Assembly: GCA_039808025.1 (NCBI GenBank)
Contig: JBDHSK010000008.1
Location: 87,706-151,705, forward strand
DNA from: Sandaracinobacteroides sp039808025
GTDB lineage: Bacteria; Pseudomonadota; Alphaproteobacteria; Sphingomonadales; Sphingomonadaceae
DNA: 64,000 nt
Direction of reading: 5' to 3'
Shown: piece by piece, positions 27,033-36,110 of the stretch
How positions within the stretch are numbered: the stretch's first letter is position 1
How the letters are laid out: each line of letters begins with the position of its first letter
Notes under the pieces: generated by a model
Databases searched by the model: none
Told to the model about the DNA's origin: nothing
What the model saw: the letters and a program-made list of their open reading frames with translations, nothing else
Program-made: the position numbers and the translations under genes

Positions 27033-27070
27033 GTTCCGCCAACAGTTCGCCTAACGTTCCAGTGATGTTC
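27033..27070 (+). promoter_or_regulatory. Tandem overlapping LexA (SOS) boxes before lexA
   Basis: The alphaproteobacterial SOS box is GTTC-N7-GTTC. Here GTTC occurs at 27033, 27045, 27056 and 27067. The pairs 27045/27056 and 27056/27067 each have exactly seven bases between them, so two perfect boxes share a half-site; the first GTTC is eight bases from the second and would make a weaker third box. They end 17 bases before the lexA ATG at 27088, a position fit for autorepression. Confidence 0.85.
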
Positions 27071-27087
27071 CGTTGGCGGAGGGCGAT

Positions 27088-27792
27088 ATGCTGACAGCGA
27101 AGCAACACGAACTGTTGTTGTTCATCCATGATCGGCTGGCGACCACCGGCGTCTCCCCCTCGTTCGAGGAAATGAAAGAGGCGCTGGCTCTGAAATCGAA
27201 ATCCGGAGTGCACCGGCTGATCGGGGCACTGGAAGAACGCCAGTTCCTGCGCCGCCTGCCCCACCGCGCCCGCGCGCTGGAAGTGATGCGACTACCCGGC
27301 GAGGCTGTTCCGGCGCCCGGTGCTGCACCTGTTCCAACGGTTGCCAGCGTCAGCGATCTGGCAGCAGCGCGCAAGGCCCGCTCGGCCCGGCTGCACCCGC
27401 AGGCAACGACCCCGGCCCTGTCGATCCCGCTGGTCGGGCGGATCGCCGCCGGCCTGCCGATCGAAGCGATTGAAGGCCACGAGCAACTGGCGGTTCCGGC
27501 CGCTCTTCTGGGCCCCGGCGAACATTATGCGCTGGAAGTGGTTGGCGATTCGATGATCGACGCCGGCATACTGGAGGGCGACTTTGCACTGGTGCGCAAG
27601 ACCGAGGAGGCCCGCGAGGGAGATATCGTCGTCGCCCTGATCGACGAACAGGACGCCACCCTCAAATATTTCCACCGGGAAGGGCGGATGATCCGGCTCG
27701 ACCCCGCCAACCCGGCGCACCAGCCGCAACGCTATCAACCGGGGCGGGTGCATGTGCAGGGACGGTTGTCGGGGCTGTTGCGCCGCTATTGA
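27088..27792 (+). CDS. lexA: LexA repressor
   Basis: This 234-residue SOS repressor has an N-terminal winged helix-turn-helix domain (LTAKQHELLLFIHDRL, then SPSFEEMKEALALKSKSGVH) and a C-terminal S24 peptidase domain. Self-cleavage would fall at Ala121-Gly122 in RIAAGLPIEA; the catalytic Ser155 (GDSM) and Lys193 (TLKYF) are present. The linker of about 40 residues is Ala/Pro-rich. A frame start at 27073 exists, but the ATG at 27088 matches the family N-terminus and has GGCGGAGGG ahead of it. Autoregulation is indicated by the upstream boxes. Confidence 0.97.
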   Translation: MLTAKQHELLLFIHDRLATTGVSPSFEEMKEALALKSKSGVHRLIGALEERQFLRRLPHRARALEVMRLPGEAVPAPGAAPVPTVASVSDLAAARKARSARLHPQATTPALSIPLVGRIAAGLPIEAIEGHEQLAVPAALLGPGEHYALEVVGDSMIDAGILEGDFALVRKTEEAREGDIVVALIDEQDATLKYFHREGRMIRLDPANPAHQPQRYQPGRVHVQGRLSGLLRRY

Positions 27793-28034
27793 CCGCAGCG
27801 CCTCATCGCATTGTCTTACCGCAGCACCTGATCGCAACACCCGCCACCCTGGCCAGGGCGGTGCTATCACCGGAATTTCTGCAGCCACCGGCGCCCGCAC
27901 CACCATACCCGGCCGTCAGCGACCGACCCGGGAGTCTCTCGGCGGGCGCAAAAGATGCCAGCGGGGATTGTCTGGATCGCCTGCAGGGGTCATCAGAAAT
28001 TCTCAGCAATCGCAAGGGCGAGCAAAAGGCAAGC

Positions 28035-29180
28035 TCAGCCAGCCCCCACCAGCTCACGGCCGATCAGCATGCGGCGAATTTCGTTGGTTCCGGCACCGAT
28101 ATCCAGCAACTTGGCGTCACGCAGATAGCGTTCCACCGGCCAGTCCCTGGTGTATCCGGCACCCCCCAGTGCCTGCACCGCCTCGTTGGCCACCCGCACG
28201 GCGTTTTCGCTGGCCAGCAGGATGGCGCCTGCCGCATCAAAGCGCGTCGTCCGCCCGGCATCGCAGGCTTTCGCCACCTGGTAACAATAGCTGCGCGCGG
28301 AATTCAGGGCGACATACATGTCAGCCACCTTGGCCTGCATCAGCTGGAAGCTGCCGATCGCCTTGCCGAACTGCTTGCGCTCCCGCACATAGGGCAGCAC
28401 GGTATCGAGACAGGCCTGCATGATCCCCAGCTGTATGCCCGACAGCACCACCCGCTCGTAATCGAGGCCCGACATCAGCACACCAACGCCGCCGTTCACA
28501 GGCCCCATCACATTGTCGGCGGGAACGAAGCAGTCGTTGAATACCAGTTCAGACGTCGGGCTGCCGCGCATCCCCATCTTGTCGATCTTCTGGCCGATGG
28601 AAAAGCCCTCGAACCCCTTCTCGATCAGAAAGGCGGTGATCCCGCGCGATCCCTCGCCGGTCTTGGCATACACCACCAGCGTATCGGCATAGGCGGCATT
28701 GGTGATCCAGAACTTGGTGCCGTTCAGCCGGTAGCCGCCCGCCACATGGTCGGCCTTCAGCTTCATCGAAACGACATCGGAACCTGCCCCCGCTTCCGAC
28801 ATGGCAAGCGAGCCGACATGTTCGCCCGACACCAGCTTGGGAAGATAGATGGCCTTCTGCTCCGGGGTGCCCCAGCGGCGGATCTGGTTGACGCACAGGT
28901 TGGAATGGGCGCCGTAAGAAAGGCCGACCGAGGCCGAGGCCCGCGCCACTTCCTCGCAGGCCACCACATGTTCCAGATAGCCAAGCCCCAGCCCGCCATA
29001 ATCTTCTTCAACGGTGATGCCGTGCAGGCCAAGCGCCCCCATTTCCGGCCAGATTTCGACCGGGAAGCGATCGTCACGGTCGATCTCGGCGGCCAATGGT
29101 GCGATGCGGTCGCGGGCGAAACGGGCCGTGGTTTCACGGATGGTGTCGGCCATCTCGCCCAGCTGAAAATCCAGTTCCAT
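28035..29180 (-). CDS. Isovaleryl-CoA dehydrogenase (acyl-CoA dehydrogenase family)
   Basis: This 381-residue FAD enzyme of the acyl-CoA dehydrogenase family has the motifs LAMSEAGAGSDVVSM (FAD/substrate), WITNAAYAD, RERKQFGKAIGSFQLMQAK and ALGGAGYTRDWPVERYLRDA. The catalytic base for isovaleryl-CoA dehydrogenases is a glutamate in the segment equivalent to SGLDYERVVLSG here, and lacks the usual position near the C-terminus, which favours leucine catabolism (isovaleryl-CoA to 3-methylcrotonyl-CoA). The other leucine genes are not adjacent. The ATG at 29180 has a strong GGGGGAAG site; it follows queH by ten bases. Confidence 0.88.
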   Translation of the reverse strand: MELDFQLGEMADTIRETTARFARDRIAPLAAEIDRDDRFPVEIWPEMGALGLHGITVEEDYGGLGLGYLEHVVACEEVARASASVGLSYGAHSNLCVNQIRRWGTPEQKAIYLPKLVSGEHVGSLAMSEAGAGSDVVSMKLKADHVAGGYRLNGTKFWITNAAYADTLVVYAKTGEGSRGITAFLIEKGFEGFSIGQKIDKMGMRGSPTSELVFNDCFVPADNVMGPVNGGVGVLMSGLDYERVVLSGIQLGIMQACLDTVLPYVRERKQFGKAIGSFQLMQAKVADMYVALNSARSYCYQVAKACDAGRTTRFDAAGAILLASENAVRVANEAVQALGGAGYTRDWPVERYLRDAKLLDIGAGTNEIRRMLIGRELVGAG

Positions 29181-29190
29181 ACTTCCCCCT

Positions 29191-29847
29191 TCAGGCCGGT
29201 TCATCACCGTAATACAGCTTGCCGATCTCGATCTCGGGGCGGCCTTGCGCCACCCGGTGCGCGTTGGTGTCGCGCAAGGAATAGACGCAGCCGCAATATT
29301 CCTGCTGATAGAAATGCTCGCGCTTCGAGATTTCGATCATGCGGTTCGACCCGCCGCCTTTGCGCCAGTTGAAGGTCCAGTAGCTGAGGCCGGGGTAGTG
29401 GCTGGCGGCGCGCTCGCCGCAATCATTGATCTGCGCCATATTCTTCCAGCGCGAGATACCAAGCGACGAAGTGATGACGGGAAAGCCGTTCTCGTGGGCG
29501 TAAAGGGCGGTGCGCTCGAAACGCATGTCGAAACACATGGTGCAGCGCTTGCCGCGCTCGGGCTCCCACTCCATGCCGCGGGCACGCCTGAACCAGTTGG
29601 CGGTATCGTAATCGGCGTCGATGAACGGCACGCCATTCTGTTCGGCAAAGCGGATGTTTTCCTCTTTGCGCAGAATATATTCTTCTTTGGGGTGGATGTT
29701 GGGGTTATAAAAGAAGATGGTGTAGTCGATCCCGCTTGCGGTCATCGCTTCCATCACCTCGCCCGAGCAGGGGGCGCAGCAGCTATGCAGCAGCACTTTC
29801 TGCGCGCCGCCTGGCGGCACCAGCAGCGGTCGTTGATATTCGCTCAT
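29191..29847 (-). CDS. queH: Epoxyqueuosine reductase QueH
   Basis: This 218-residue protein of the QueH (former DUF208) family carries out the last step of queuosine synthesis, reducing epoxyqueuosine in tRNA, and replaces the unrelated QueG. The metal-binding cysteines are visible: the adjacent pair in LLHSCCAPCSGE near residue 21, CTMCFDMR near residue 101 and EYCGCVYS near the C-terminus. The acyl-CoA dehydrogenase gene follows after ten bases, so the two probably share a transcript without an obvious functional link. Confidence 0.93.
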   Translation of the reverse strand: MSEYQRPLLVPPGGAQKVLLHSCCAPCSGEVMEAMTASGIDYTIFFYNPNIHPKEEYILRKEENIRFAEQNGVPFIDADYDTANWFRRARGMEWEPERGKRCTMCFDMRFERTALYAHENGFPVITSSLGISRWKNMAQINDCGERAASHYPGLSYWTFNWRKGGGSNRMIEISKREHFYQQEYCGCVYSLRDTNAHRVAQGRPEIEIGKLYYGDEPA

Positions 29848-29979
29848 ACCCCGTGCGATAGCAGAGATTTGCGCCGACCCAAAGCCACAAGCAACCCAGA
29901 GAATGGCAGTTTTCCTCGGGTGTCAGAGGAAGCCATCCCCCCGGTCCGGCAGAATCCCGCTGGAACCGGAGGAACAGGT

Positions 29980-30900
29980 TTAGCGGCTGGGGGCAGCCTC
30001 GGGCACGATGGTCTGAACGATCGAGGCATCAAGTGCCTCATAGGCATGCAGGCCGATCACATCGTACAGTTCAGCCCGCGTCTGCATGCGCTCGACCATG
30101 TTGTGGGTGCCACCGTCGCGCCTGATCGCCGCATAGAGATCCGCCTGCGCCTTGTTGGCAACCCGCAGCGACGACACCGGCCAGATCACCATGGCGTAGC
30201 CCATCGCCTCGAACTCGGCAGCGGTGAAGAACGGCGTCTTGCCGAACTCGGTCATGTTGGCAAGCAGCTTGACGCCAGGCATCGCCTTGGCAAAGGCCGT
30301 GAACATCTCGGCGGTGTTCAGCGCCTCGGGGAAGATGGCGTCGGCACCGGCTTCCATATAGAGTTTGGCGCGCGCTACCGCGCCATCCAGCCCTTCGCTT
30401 GCTGCGGCGTCTGTCCGGGCAATGATTACGATGTCGCGCGCCGCCTTGCGCGCCGCTGCCACCTTGGCTGCCATATCATGGGCGTTCGCCAGCTTCTTGT
30501 CGTTCAGGTGGCCGCACTTCTTGGGCAGCAACTGGTCTTCCAGATGAACAGCGCCGGCGCCGGCTTCCTCGAAGGTGCGCACCATGTGCATCACGTTCAG
30601 CGCCTCGCCATAGCCGGTATCGCCATCAACCAGCAGCGGCAGGCCCGACGAGCGGGCGATCTGGCGGATGAAGAAAGCCACTTCATCGACGGTGATGATG
30701 CCAAGGTCGGGCAGACCCATGCTGGCGGTCATCGCCGCACCGGAAAGATAAAGCCCGGAAAACCCTGCCTGCCTGGCCTGAATGGCCGCCTGGCCATTGT
30801 GGGCGCCCGGCAGTTGCAGGATGCCGGGCTGGTTCAGAAGGGCGCGAAAGCGTTTGCCTGCCGGTTCCGTCGGCAGATCATTGGCGACCAGATAGGGCAT
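29980..30900 (-). CDS. prpB: 2-methylisocitrate lyase
   Basis: This 306-residue enzyme of the isocitrate lyase/PEP mutase superfamily splits 2-methylisocitrate into pyruvate and succinate, the final step of the methylcitrate cycle. The active-site motif KKCGHL is present, with the metal-binding LVDGDTGYGEALNV segment before it. The ATG follows an AAGGAGG site in the last bases of prpC, with one base pair between genes. It is the third gene of prpD-prpC-prpB. Confidence 0.96.
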   Translation of the reverse strand: MPYLVANDLPTEPAGKRFRALLNQPGILQLPGAHNGQAAIQARQAGFSGLYLSGAAMTASMGLPDLGIITVDEVAFFIRQIARSSGLPLLVDGDTGYGEALNVMHMVRTFEEAGAGAVHLEDQLLPKKCGHLNDKKLANAHDMAAKVAAARKAARDIVIIARTDAAASEGLDGAVARAKLYMEAGADAIFPEALNTAEMFTAFAKAMPGVKLLANMTEFGKTPFFTAAEFEAMGYAMVIWPVSSLRVANKAQADLYAAIRRDGGTHNMVERMQTRAELYDVIGLHAYEALDASIVQTIVPEAAPSR

Positions 30901-32070
30901 TCAGGCCTCCTTGCGGTCTTTGAGCGGCACGAACTTCAGGTCTTCGGGGCCGGTATAGTTGGCGCTGGGACGGATGATCTTGTTGTCCTGGCGCTGCTCG
31001 ATCACATGGGCCGCCCAGCCACTGGTGCGCGAAATCACGAACAGCGGTGTGAACATCGCCGTCGGTACCTGCATCAGGTTGTAGGAAACCGCCGAGAACC
31101 AGTCGAGGTTGGGGAACATCTTCTTCACGTCCCACATCACGCTTTCGATGCGGGCCGCCACCTTGAACTGGGTCATGGCGCCGGCTTCCGCGGCCAGATG
31201 TTCCGCCACCCGCTTGATCACCACGTTGCGCGGGTCAGACACGGTGTAAACGGGGTGGCCAAAGCCGATGATCACTTCCTTGGCCTCCACCCGCCGGCGG
31301 ATATCGGCCTCGGCTTCCGCCTCGGTCGCGTAGCGCCGCTGGATTTCATAGGCCACTTCGTTGGCGCCGCCATGCTTGGGGCCGCGCAGAGCGCCAATTG
31401 CACCGGTAACAGCCGAATACATGTCGGACCCGGTACCGGCGATGACCCGGGCGGTAAAGGTCGAGGCGTTGAACTCATGCTCGGCATAGAGGATGAGCGA
31501 GGTGTGCATGGCACGCACCCAGCTTGCCGGCGGCGGCGTGCCGTGCAGCAGGTGCAGGAAGTGACCACCGATCGAATCATCGTCGGTTTCCACGTCGATA
31601 CGCTTGCCGTTGTGGGCAAAGTGGTACCAGTACAGCAGCATCGACCCCATCGACGCCATCAGCTTGTCGGCGATGTCGCGCGCGCCAGGCAGGTTGTGGT
31701 CGTGCGCTTCGGGCACCGTGCAGCCCAGCACGGAAACGCCGGTGCGCATCACGTCCATGGCGTTGGCGCTGGCGGGAAGGGCTTCCAGTGCATCCATGAC
31801 GGCGGCCGGCAGGCCGCGCATCGCCTTCAGCTTGGCCTTGTAGGCGCGCAGCTGCGACTGGGTGGGCAAAGTGCCATGCACCAGCAGATGGGCGATCTCC
31901 TCGAACTCGGCGGCTTCTGCGAACTCGAGAATATCATAGCCGCGATAGTGCAGGTCGTTGCCGGTGCGCCCGACGGTGCAGAGCGCGGTGTTGCCGGCCG
32001 TCACCCCCGAAAGGGCGACGGATTTCTTGGGCTTGAAGCCGGCGGCCGGAGTTGTGCTGTCAGTTGCCAT
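30901..32070 (-). CDS. prpC: 2-methylcitrate synthase
   Basis: This 389-residue citrate-synthase-type enzyme condenses propionyl-CoA with oxaloacetate. The family histidines are in LLHGTPPPASW, the segment GGANEVAYEI and the conserved FGHPVYTVSDPRN, and the size is that of methylcitrate synthases, shorter than TCA citrate synthase. The frame starts with a TTG one codon earlier, but the ATG at 32070 has a near-perfect GAGGAGGT site. Its position between prpD and prpB fixes the assignment over citrate synthase. Confidence 0.96.
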   Translation of the reverse strand: MATDSTTPAAGFKPKKSVALSGVTAGNTALCTVGRTGNDLHYRGYDILEFAEAAEFEEIAHLLVHGTLPTQSQLRAYKAKLKAMRGLPAAVMDALEALPASANAMDVMRTGVSVLGCTVPEAHDHNLPGARDIADKLMASMGSMLLYWYHFAHNGKRIDVETDDDSIGGHFLHLLHGTPPPASWVRAMHTSLILYAEHEFNASTFTARVIAGTGSDMYSAVTGAIGALRGPKHGGANEVAYEIQRRYATEAEAEADIRRRVEAKEVIIGFGHPVYTVSDPRNVVIKRVAEHLAAEAGAMTQFKVAARIESVMWDVKKMFPNLDWFSAVSYNLMQVPTAMFTPLFVISRTSGWAAHVIEQRQDNKIIRPSANYTGPEDLKFVPLKDRKEA

Positions 32071-32082
32071 CAATCTACCTCC

Positions 32083-33585
32083 TCAGCCGAAAATGCCTGC
32101 CGCTGCCGGCGCGCCCAGACGATCGGCCGGAACCACGAAGTTCAGTTGCAGCACTTCCGCTGCCGTCAGGGTTGGCAGCCGGTCGACAAGGGCGAGGAAG
32201 CGATCCTGCTCGGCTTTCTCGATGATGCCATCCGCCAGCGTGCGGAACTTTTCCACATATTGCGGGCGGGCAAACGGCCGCGCACCTTGCGGGTGGGCGT
32301 CGGCAATCGCCAGCTCGTCGATGATCTGGCTGCCGTCATCCATAGTGATGATGACCTTGCCACCAAAGGCCTTGTCGGCGCCCGGCGCGTGATAGCGCGC
32401 CGTCCACTTGGGGTCTTCCTCGGTGCGGATCTTGTGCCACAGCGCCACGGTATCAGGGCGCCGGGCACGTTCGGGCGCATAGCTCTTCACATGGTGCCAG
32501 CCGCCATCCTGCAACGCCACGGCAAAGATATACATGATCGAGTGATCAAGCGTCTCGCGGCTGGCGTTGGGGTCCATCTTCTGCGGGTCGTTGGCGCCGG
32601 TGCCGATCACATAATGGGTGTGATGGCTGGTCTGGATGAGGATATCCTTGACGCGGCTGAAATCGCCCACCTTGGGGCCCATGCGCTTGGCAAGGTCGAT
32701 CAGCGCCTGGCTTTGGTATTCAGCGGAATATTCCTTGGTGTAGGTTTCCAATATGGCGCGCTTGGCCTCGCCGGGTGTAGGCAGCGGCACATGATAGACG
32801 TGGGCCGGGCCCGAGAGCAGCCAGGCAATGAAGCCGTCTTCGCCTTCATAGGCTGGCGACGGCGCCCCTTCGCCGCGCATGGCGCGGTCGACGGCTTCCA
32901 CCGCCATCTTGCCGGCAAAGGCCGGAGCAAAGGCTTTCCAGGTGGAAATTTCGCCCTTGCGCGATTGCCGGGTGGTGGTGGTGGTGTGCAGCGCCTGCTG
33001 CACTGCCTGGAAGGTGATTTCGGTGGAAAGGCCAAGAAGCGTGCCGATTCCGGCGGCAGCTGACGGCCCAAGGTGGGCGATATGGTCGATCTTGTGCTCG
33101 TGCAGGCAGATGCCCTTCACCAGATCGACCTGGATTTCATAGCCGGTGGCAAGGCCGCGCACCAGCGCCGCGCCATCCTTGCCCATGGCTTGCGCCACCG
33201 CCAGAATGGGGGGGATGTTGTCGCCGGGGTGGGAATACTCGGCGGCCAGAAATGTGTCGTGAAAATCCAGTTCCCGAACGGCAACGCCATTGGCCCAGGC
33301 CGCCCATTCCGGGCTGACGCGCACATCATTCGCCAGCCCGAAGATCGTGCCGCCCCTGGCGGCCTTGTGGGCAACGGCCTGAGCCCGTGCGGACCGAATC
33401 GGCCCACGCGCCACCGAGGCCGCCGCGACTGATGCATTATCGATGATGCGATTGCCGATCATCTCGATCACGTCGGAGTCGACAGCAACCGGGTCGGTGG
33501 CCACAGCGGCTATCTTCCATGCCAGCTGGTCTTCGCGCGCCAGATGCTCGGCTGACTTGTAGGTGCGGACGTCATGGACCTTCAT
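32083..33585 (-). CDS. prpD: 2-methylcitrate dehydratase
   Basis: This 500-residue PrpD/MmgE-family protein dehydrates 2-methylcitrate to 2-methyl-cis-aconitate. Family segments include the early ARGGTIFGLANDVRVSPEWA, the active-site region ELDFHDTFLAAEYSHPGDN and DHIAHLGPSAAAGIGTLLGL. The open frame begins with TTG at 33591; the ATG at 33585, with a GAAAGG site seven bases before, is preferred. It is the first gene of the prp run; no prpR-type regulator is in the window. A 181-base stretch separates it from the SRP RNA gene on the same strand. Confidence 0.95.
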   Translation of the reverse strand: MKVHDVRTYKSAEHLAREDQLAWKIAAVATDPVAVDSDVIEMIGNRIIDNASVAAASVARGPIRSARAQAVAHKAARGGTIFGLANDVRVSPEWAAWANGVAVRELDFHDTFLAAEYSHPGDNIPPILAVAQAMGKDGAALVRGLATGYEIQVDLVKGICLHEHKIDHIAHLGPSAAAGIGTLLGLSTEITFQAVQQALHTTTTTRQSRKGEISTWKAFAPAFAGKMAVEAVDRAMRGEGAPSPAYEGEDGFIAWLLSGPAHVYHVPLPTPGEAKRAILETYTKEYSAEYQSQALIDLAKRMGPKVGDFSRVKDILIQTSHHTHYVIGTGANDPQKMDPNASRETLDHSIMYIFAVALQDGGWHHVKSYAPERARRPDTVALWHKIRTEEDPKWTARYHAPGADKAFGGKVIITMDDGSQIIDELAIADAHPQGARPFARPQYVEKFRTLADGIIEKAEQDRFLALVDRLPTLTAAEVLQLNFVVPADRLGAPAAAGIFG

Positions 33586-33728
33586 GAACAAACCTTTCGA
33601 CTGATCCGGAGATGGGTTTCAGGACAATGCTGCACTGCCCCATAGGAAAGAATGACCGGAAAGCGCAACTGCCAATCACCGCCTTCAGGCCATCACCGGT
33701 CGGGCAATCGCCAACCCGGGCTTTGTTT

Positions 33729-33756
33729 GCCGCACTGATGAATTGGCCGCACTGAT
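33729..33756. repeat. Direct repeat in the ffs-prpD interval
   Basis: The 11-base word gccgcactgat occurs at 33729-33739 and 33746-33756, 17 bases apart start to start, 145 bases upstream of prpD and just after the SRP RNA. A regulator binding site for the prp operon is possible; nothing proves it. No terminator is visible between ffs and prpD. Confidence 0.3.
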
Positions 33757-33766
33757 AAAGCAGGGT

Positions 33767-33858
33767 GGAAACCGGCACGACCCGCATCGGATTCGTTGCG
33801 GCTGCTTCCTTCCGGACCTGACCGGGTTGGCGAGCGACACGTCCATGCCGGCTTCCGC
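33767..33858 (-). ncRNA. ffs: Signal recognition particle RNA (4.5S, small bacterial type)
   Basis: The minus strand carries the invariant SRP RNA core ggtcaggtccggaaggaag followed by cagcc (33800-33826), which forms the tetraloop and symmetric loop that bind Ffh. Outside it the ends pair: ggaagccggcatggac at the 5' side with gtcgtgccggtttcc at the 3' side, giving a hairpin of about 92 bases. Ends are estimated from the pairing. The neighbouring dnaX gene, divergent here, is a common partner of ffs in proteobacteria. Confidence 0.93.
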
Positions 33859-33981
33859 GGCAACCTATGCCGCGAACTCCGGCCCCGATCAAGGTATCAA
33901 TCAAGGCACCATGGCCCCTCAGCTGCACACACTGGCGTGCGCACCCTTGCGTTTCCGGCCCACCCAAGCCACCTGTCGCTC

Positions 33982-35625
33982 ATGAGCCTGTTTCCCGAAG
34001 CTGCCCCCTATCGCGTGCTGGCGCGCAAATACCGTCCTGCCACATTTGCCGGGCTGATCGGCCAGGAGGCCCTTGTCACCACGCTTGGCAATTCCATCGC
34101 TGCCAATCGCCTGGCGCAGGCATGGCTGCTGACCGGGGTGCGGGGGGTCGGCAAGACATCGACGGCGCGGATCATCGCCAAGGCGCTGAACTGCATTGGC
34201 CCCGATGGCGCGGGCGGGCCAACCGTCAATCCCTGCGAAGTGTGCGCCAACTGCACGGCCATAAGTGCTGGCCAGCATCTCGACGTGATCGAGATGGACG
34301 CTGCCTCGAACACCGGCGTCGACGACATCCGCGAAATCATCGAGGGGGTGCGCTACGCCAGCGTGTCGGCGCGCTACAAGATCCATATCATCGACGAAGT
34401 GCACATGCTGTCGAAAAACGCCTTCAATGCGTTGCTGAAAACGCTGGAAGAGCCGCCAGCCCATGTGAAATTCATCTTCGCCACCACCGAAGTGAACAAG
34501 CTGCCCGCCACCATATTGTCGCGCTGCCAGCGCTTCGACCTTAAGCGCATCCCCACCGAGATGCTGGCGCGGCATTTTGCCACCATTGCCGAACAGGAAG
34601 GGGTAGAGGTTGAGCCCGACGCCCTGAAGCTGGTGGCGCTGGCGGCCGATGGCAGCGTCCGCGATGGGCTGTCGATCCTCGATCAGGCCATCTCGCTGGC
34701 GGGAACCGGGCCGGTAACGGCCAGCGCCGTACGCGACATGCTGGGGCTGGCAGACCAGCGGTTGCTGATGGCCCTGATGGATGCCATTCTAACCGCTGAT
34801 GCCGAGACGGCCCTTGCCCATTGCACGGCGGCCCACGATGGCGGCACCGACCCAGAGGCGATCCTGCAGGGGCTGCTGGACCTGGTGCACAGCCTGACCC
34901 GCGCCCGCCTTGCCGGCCACCCCAGTTCAACACGCGGCGAGGAAGAAACAGCACGCATCGCCCGCTGGGTTGCAGGGGTGTCTTTCCCGGCTTTGCACCG
35001 GTTGTGGCAATTGCTTCTGAAAGGCCATGGCGATGTGCGGGTGGCCCCCAACCCGCAGCAGGCGGCCGAGATGGCCATTCTGCGGTGTGTGCACGGCGCC
35101 GGACTTCCCGCCCCCGAAGACCTGCTTCGGCCAAGACCAGCGGACTCAGCCGAGGGGCTGGCACCGCAAACCCCAAGCCCGCCCCTACCCGCGCGACCGG
35201 TTGCAACCACACCAACGAACACTGTTGGGCAGATATGTGATGCACAGGCGCTGCTGTCGCTGTTTTCCGGCCGCGAGCCGGAGCTTGCCCGCCATCTCCA
35301 TGATGATGTCGCCATTCTGGAAGTGGGGGATTACCAGTTGCGGCTTGGCAGCTGCCGACGGCTCCCCCCCCGATTTGTCGATGACATCAGCCGTTGCCTG
35401 CACGACTGGACGGGAGAGCCATGGCGTGTCAGCCTGACAACTGATGATACGACCCCAACCCTGCGCGACCAGGAAGTGGCGGCCGCCACCCTGGCCCGCG
35501 AACGAGCAGCCGAAGACCCGCTGGTGAAAGCCTTCCAGCAGGTCTTTCCTGGCAGCCAGTTACTGGCCGGCCATACCGGTGACACCGGCCCGATGGCCGC
35601 AACAACAATCAGGAGAAGCGCATGA
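33982..35625 (+). CDS. dnaX: DNA polymerase III gamma/tau subunit
   Basis: This 547-residue clamp-loader ATPase has the Walker A motif GVRGVGKTS at residues 52-60, a four-cysteine zinc module just after it (first cysteine in ALNCIG, then NPCEVCANC), Walker B IIDEVHML and the sensor/SRC region LSRCQRFDL. The C-terminal half is the variable tau region that contacts polymerase and helicase. No A-rich slippery site for a gamma product stands out. The frame is open to 33796, but that part overlaps the SRP RNA. The stop overlaps ybaB (ATGA). Confidence 0.96.
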   Translation: MSLFPEAAPYRVLARKYRPATFAGLIGQEALVTTLGNSIAANRLAQAWLLTGVRGVGKTSTARIIAKALNCIGPDGAGGPTVNPCEVCANCTAISAGQHLDVIEMDAASNTGVDDIREIIEGVRYASVSARYKIHIIDEVHMLSKNAFNALLKTLEEPPAHVKFIFATTEVNKLPATILSRCQRFDLKRIPTEMLARHFATIAEQEGVEVEPDALKLVALAADGSVRDGLSILDQAISLAGTGPVTASAVRDMLGLADQRLLMALMDAILTADAETALAHCTAAHDGGTDPEAILQGLLDLVHSLTRARLAGHPSSTRGEEETARIARWVAGVSFPALHRLWQLLLKGHGDVRVAPNPQQAAEMAILRCVHGAGLPAPEDLLRPRPADSAEGLAPQTPSPPLPARPVATTPTNTVGQICDAQALLSLFSGREPELARHLHDDVAILEVGDYQLRLGSCRRLPPRFVDDISRCLHDWTGEPWRVSLTTDDTTPTLRDQEVAAATLARERAAEDPLVKAFQQVFPGSQLLAGHTGDTGPMAATTIRRSA

Positions 35626-35939
35626 AAAACCTAGAAGATATTTTGCAGATGGCCAACAGTGTCCAGGCGGAACTGGCCAAGGCGCAGGAAGGGCTCGACA
35701 AGCTGGAAGTGGAAGGTGCTTCGGGTGGCGGGCTGGTGAAGGTGCGGGCCAGCGCCAAGGGACGGATCATCCGGGTGGAGATCGACCCGTCGCTGCTGAC
35801 CCCGGATTCCAAGGAAATGACCGAGGACCTGATCGTGGCCGCCCTCAATGATACCCGCCAGCGCGCCGATCAGGCCGCTCATGCCGAAATGCAGCGGGTG
35901 ACAGCGGGCATGCCGTTGCCACCGGGCTTTTCGCTGTAA
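35622..35939 (+). CDS. ybaB: YbaB/EbfC nucleoid-associated protein
   Basis: This 105-residue YbaB/EbfC protein forms a tweezer-like DNA-binding dimer and is almost always encoded after dnaX. Typical features: the start KNLEDILQMANSVQAEL, a central GGGLVKVRASAKGRI strand pair and the C-terminal GMPLPPGF. recR, the usual third gene, does not follow; a terminator closes the unit instead. Confidence 0.95.
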   Translation: MKNLEDILQMANSVQAELAKAQEGLDKLEVEGASGGGLVKVRASAKGRIIRVEIDPSLLTPDSKEMTEDLIVAALNDTRQRADQAAHAEMQRVTAGMPLPPGFSL

Positions 35940-36010
35940 TCAAGAGCTGCTTCGGCCGGCGATTACCAGGCTGATATCCGAAGCCCACACCAGCTGACAG
36001 ATGCAATAAA

Positions 36011-36033
36011 GGCCGGGGCGACCCGGCCTTTTT
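36011..36033 (+). terminator. Rho-independent terminator after dnaX-ybaB
   Basis: Arms ggccggg (36011-36017) and cccggcc (36022-36028) are followed by five T residues. It stands 71 bases after the ybaB stop. Confidence 0.8.
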
Positions 36034-36052
36034 CTGTGGTGTGGCCAGTGCA

Positions 36053-36084
36053 TAAAAAATGGGCGGGCCTTGCGGCCCGCCCAT
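36053..36084 (-). terminator. Rho-independent terminator of the TonB-dependent receptor gene
   Basis: A perfect 11-base stem (36059-36069 with 36074-36084, core gggcgggcc/ggcccgccc, loop ttgc) is followed on the minus strand by six T residues (36053-36058). It lies 26 bases after the receptor stop. Confidence 0.9.
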
Positions 36085-36110
36085 CCATTTTCGTTAGCGG
36101 AACAGCCCGA

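Noticed and set aside
29245..33063. Open frame of 1272 codons on the plus strand
   Set aside because: It is the complement of queH, prpB, prpC and prpD, all of which have full family motifs; in GC-rich DNA the opposite strand often stays open.
33982..35625. Programmed frameshift in dnaX
   Set aside because: No A-rich heptamer with a following stem was found at the domain boundary.
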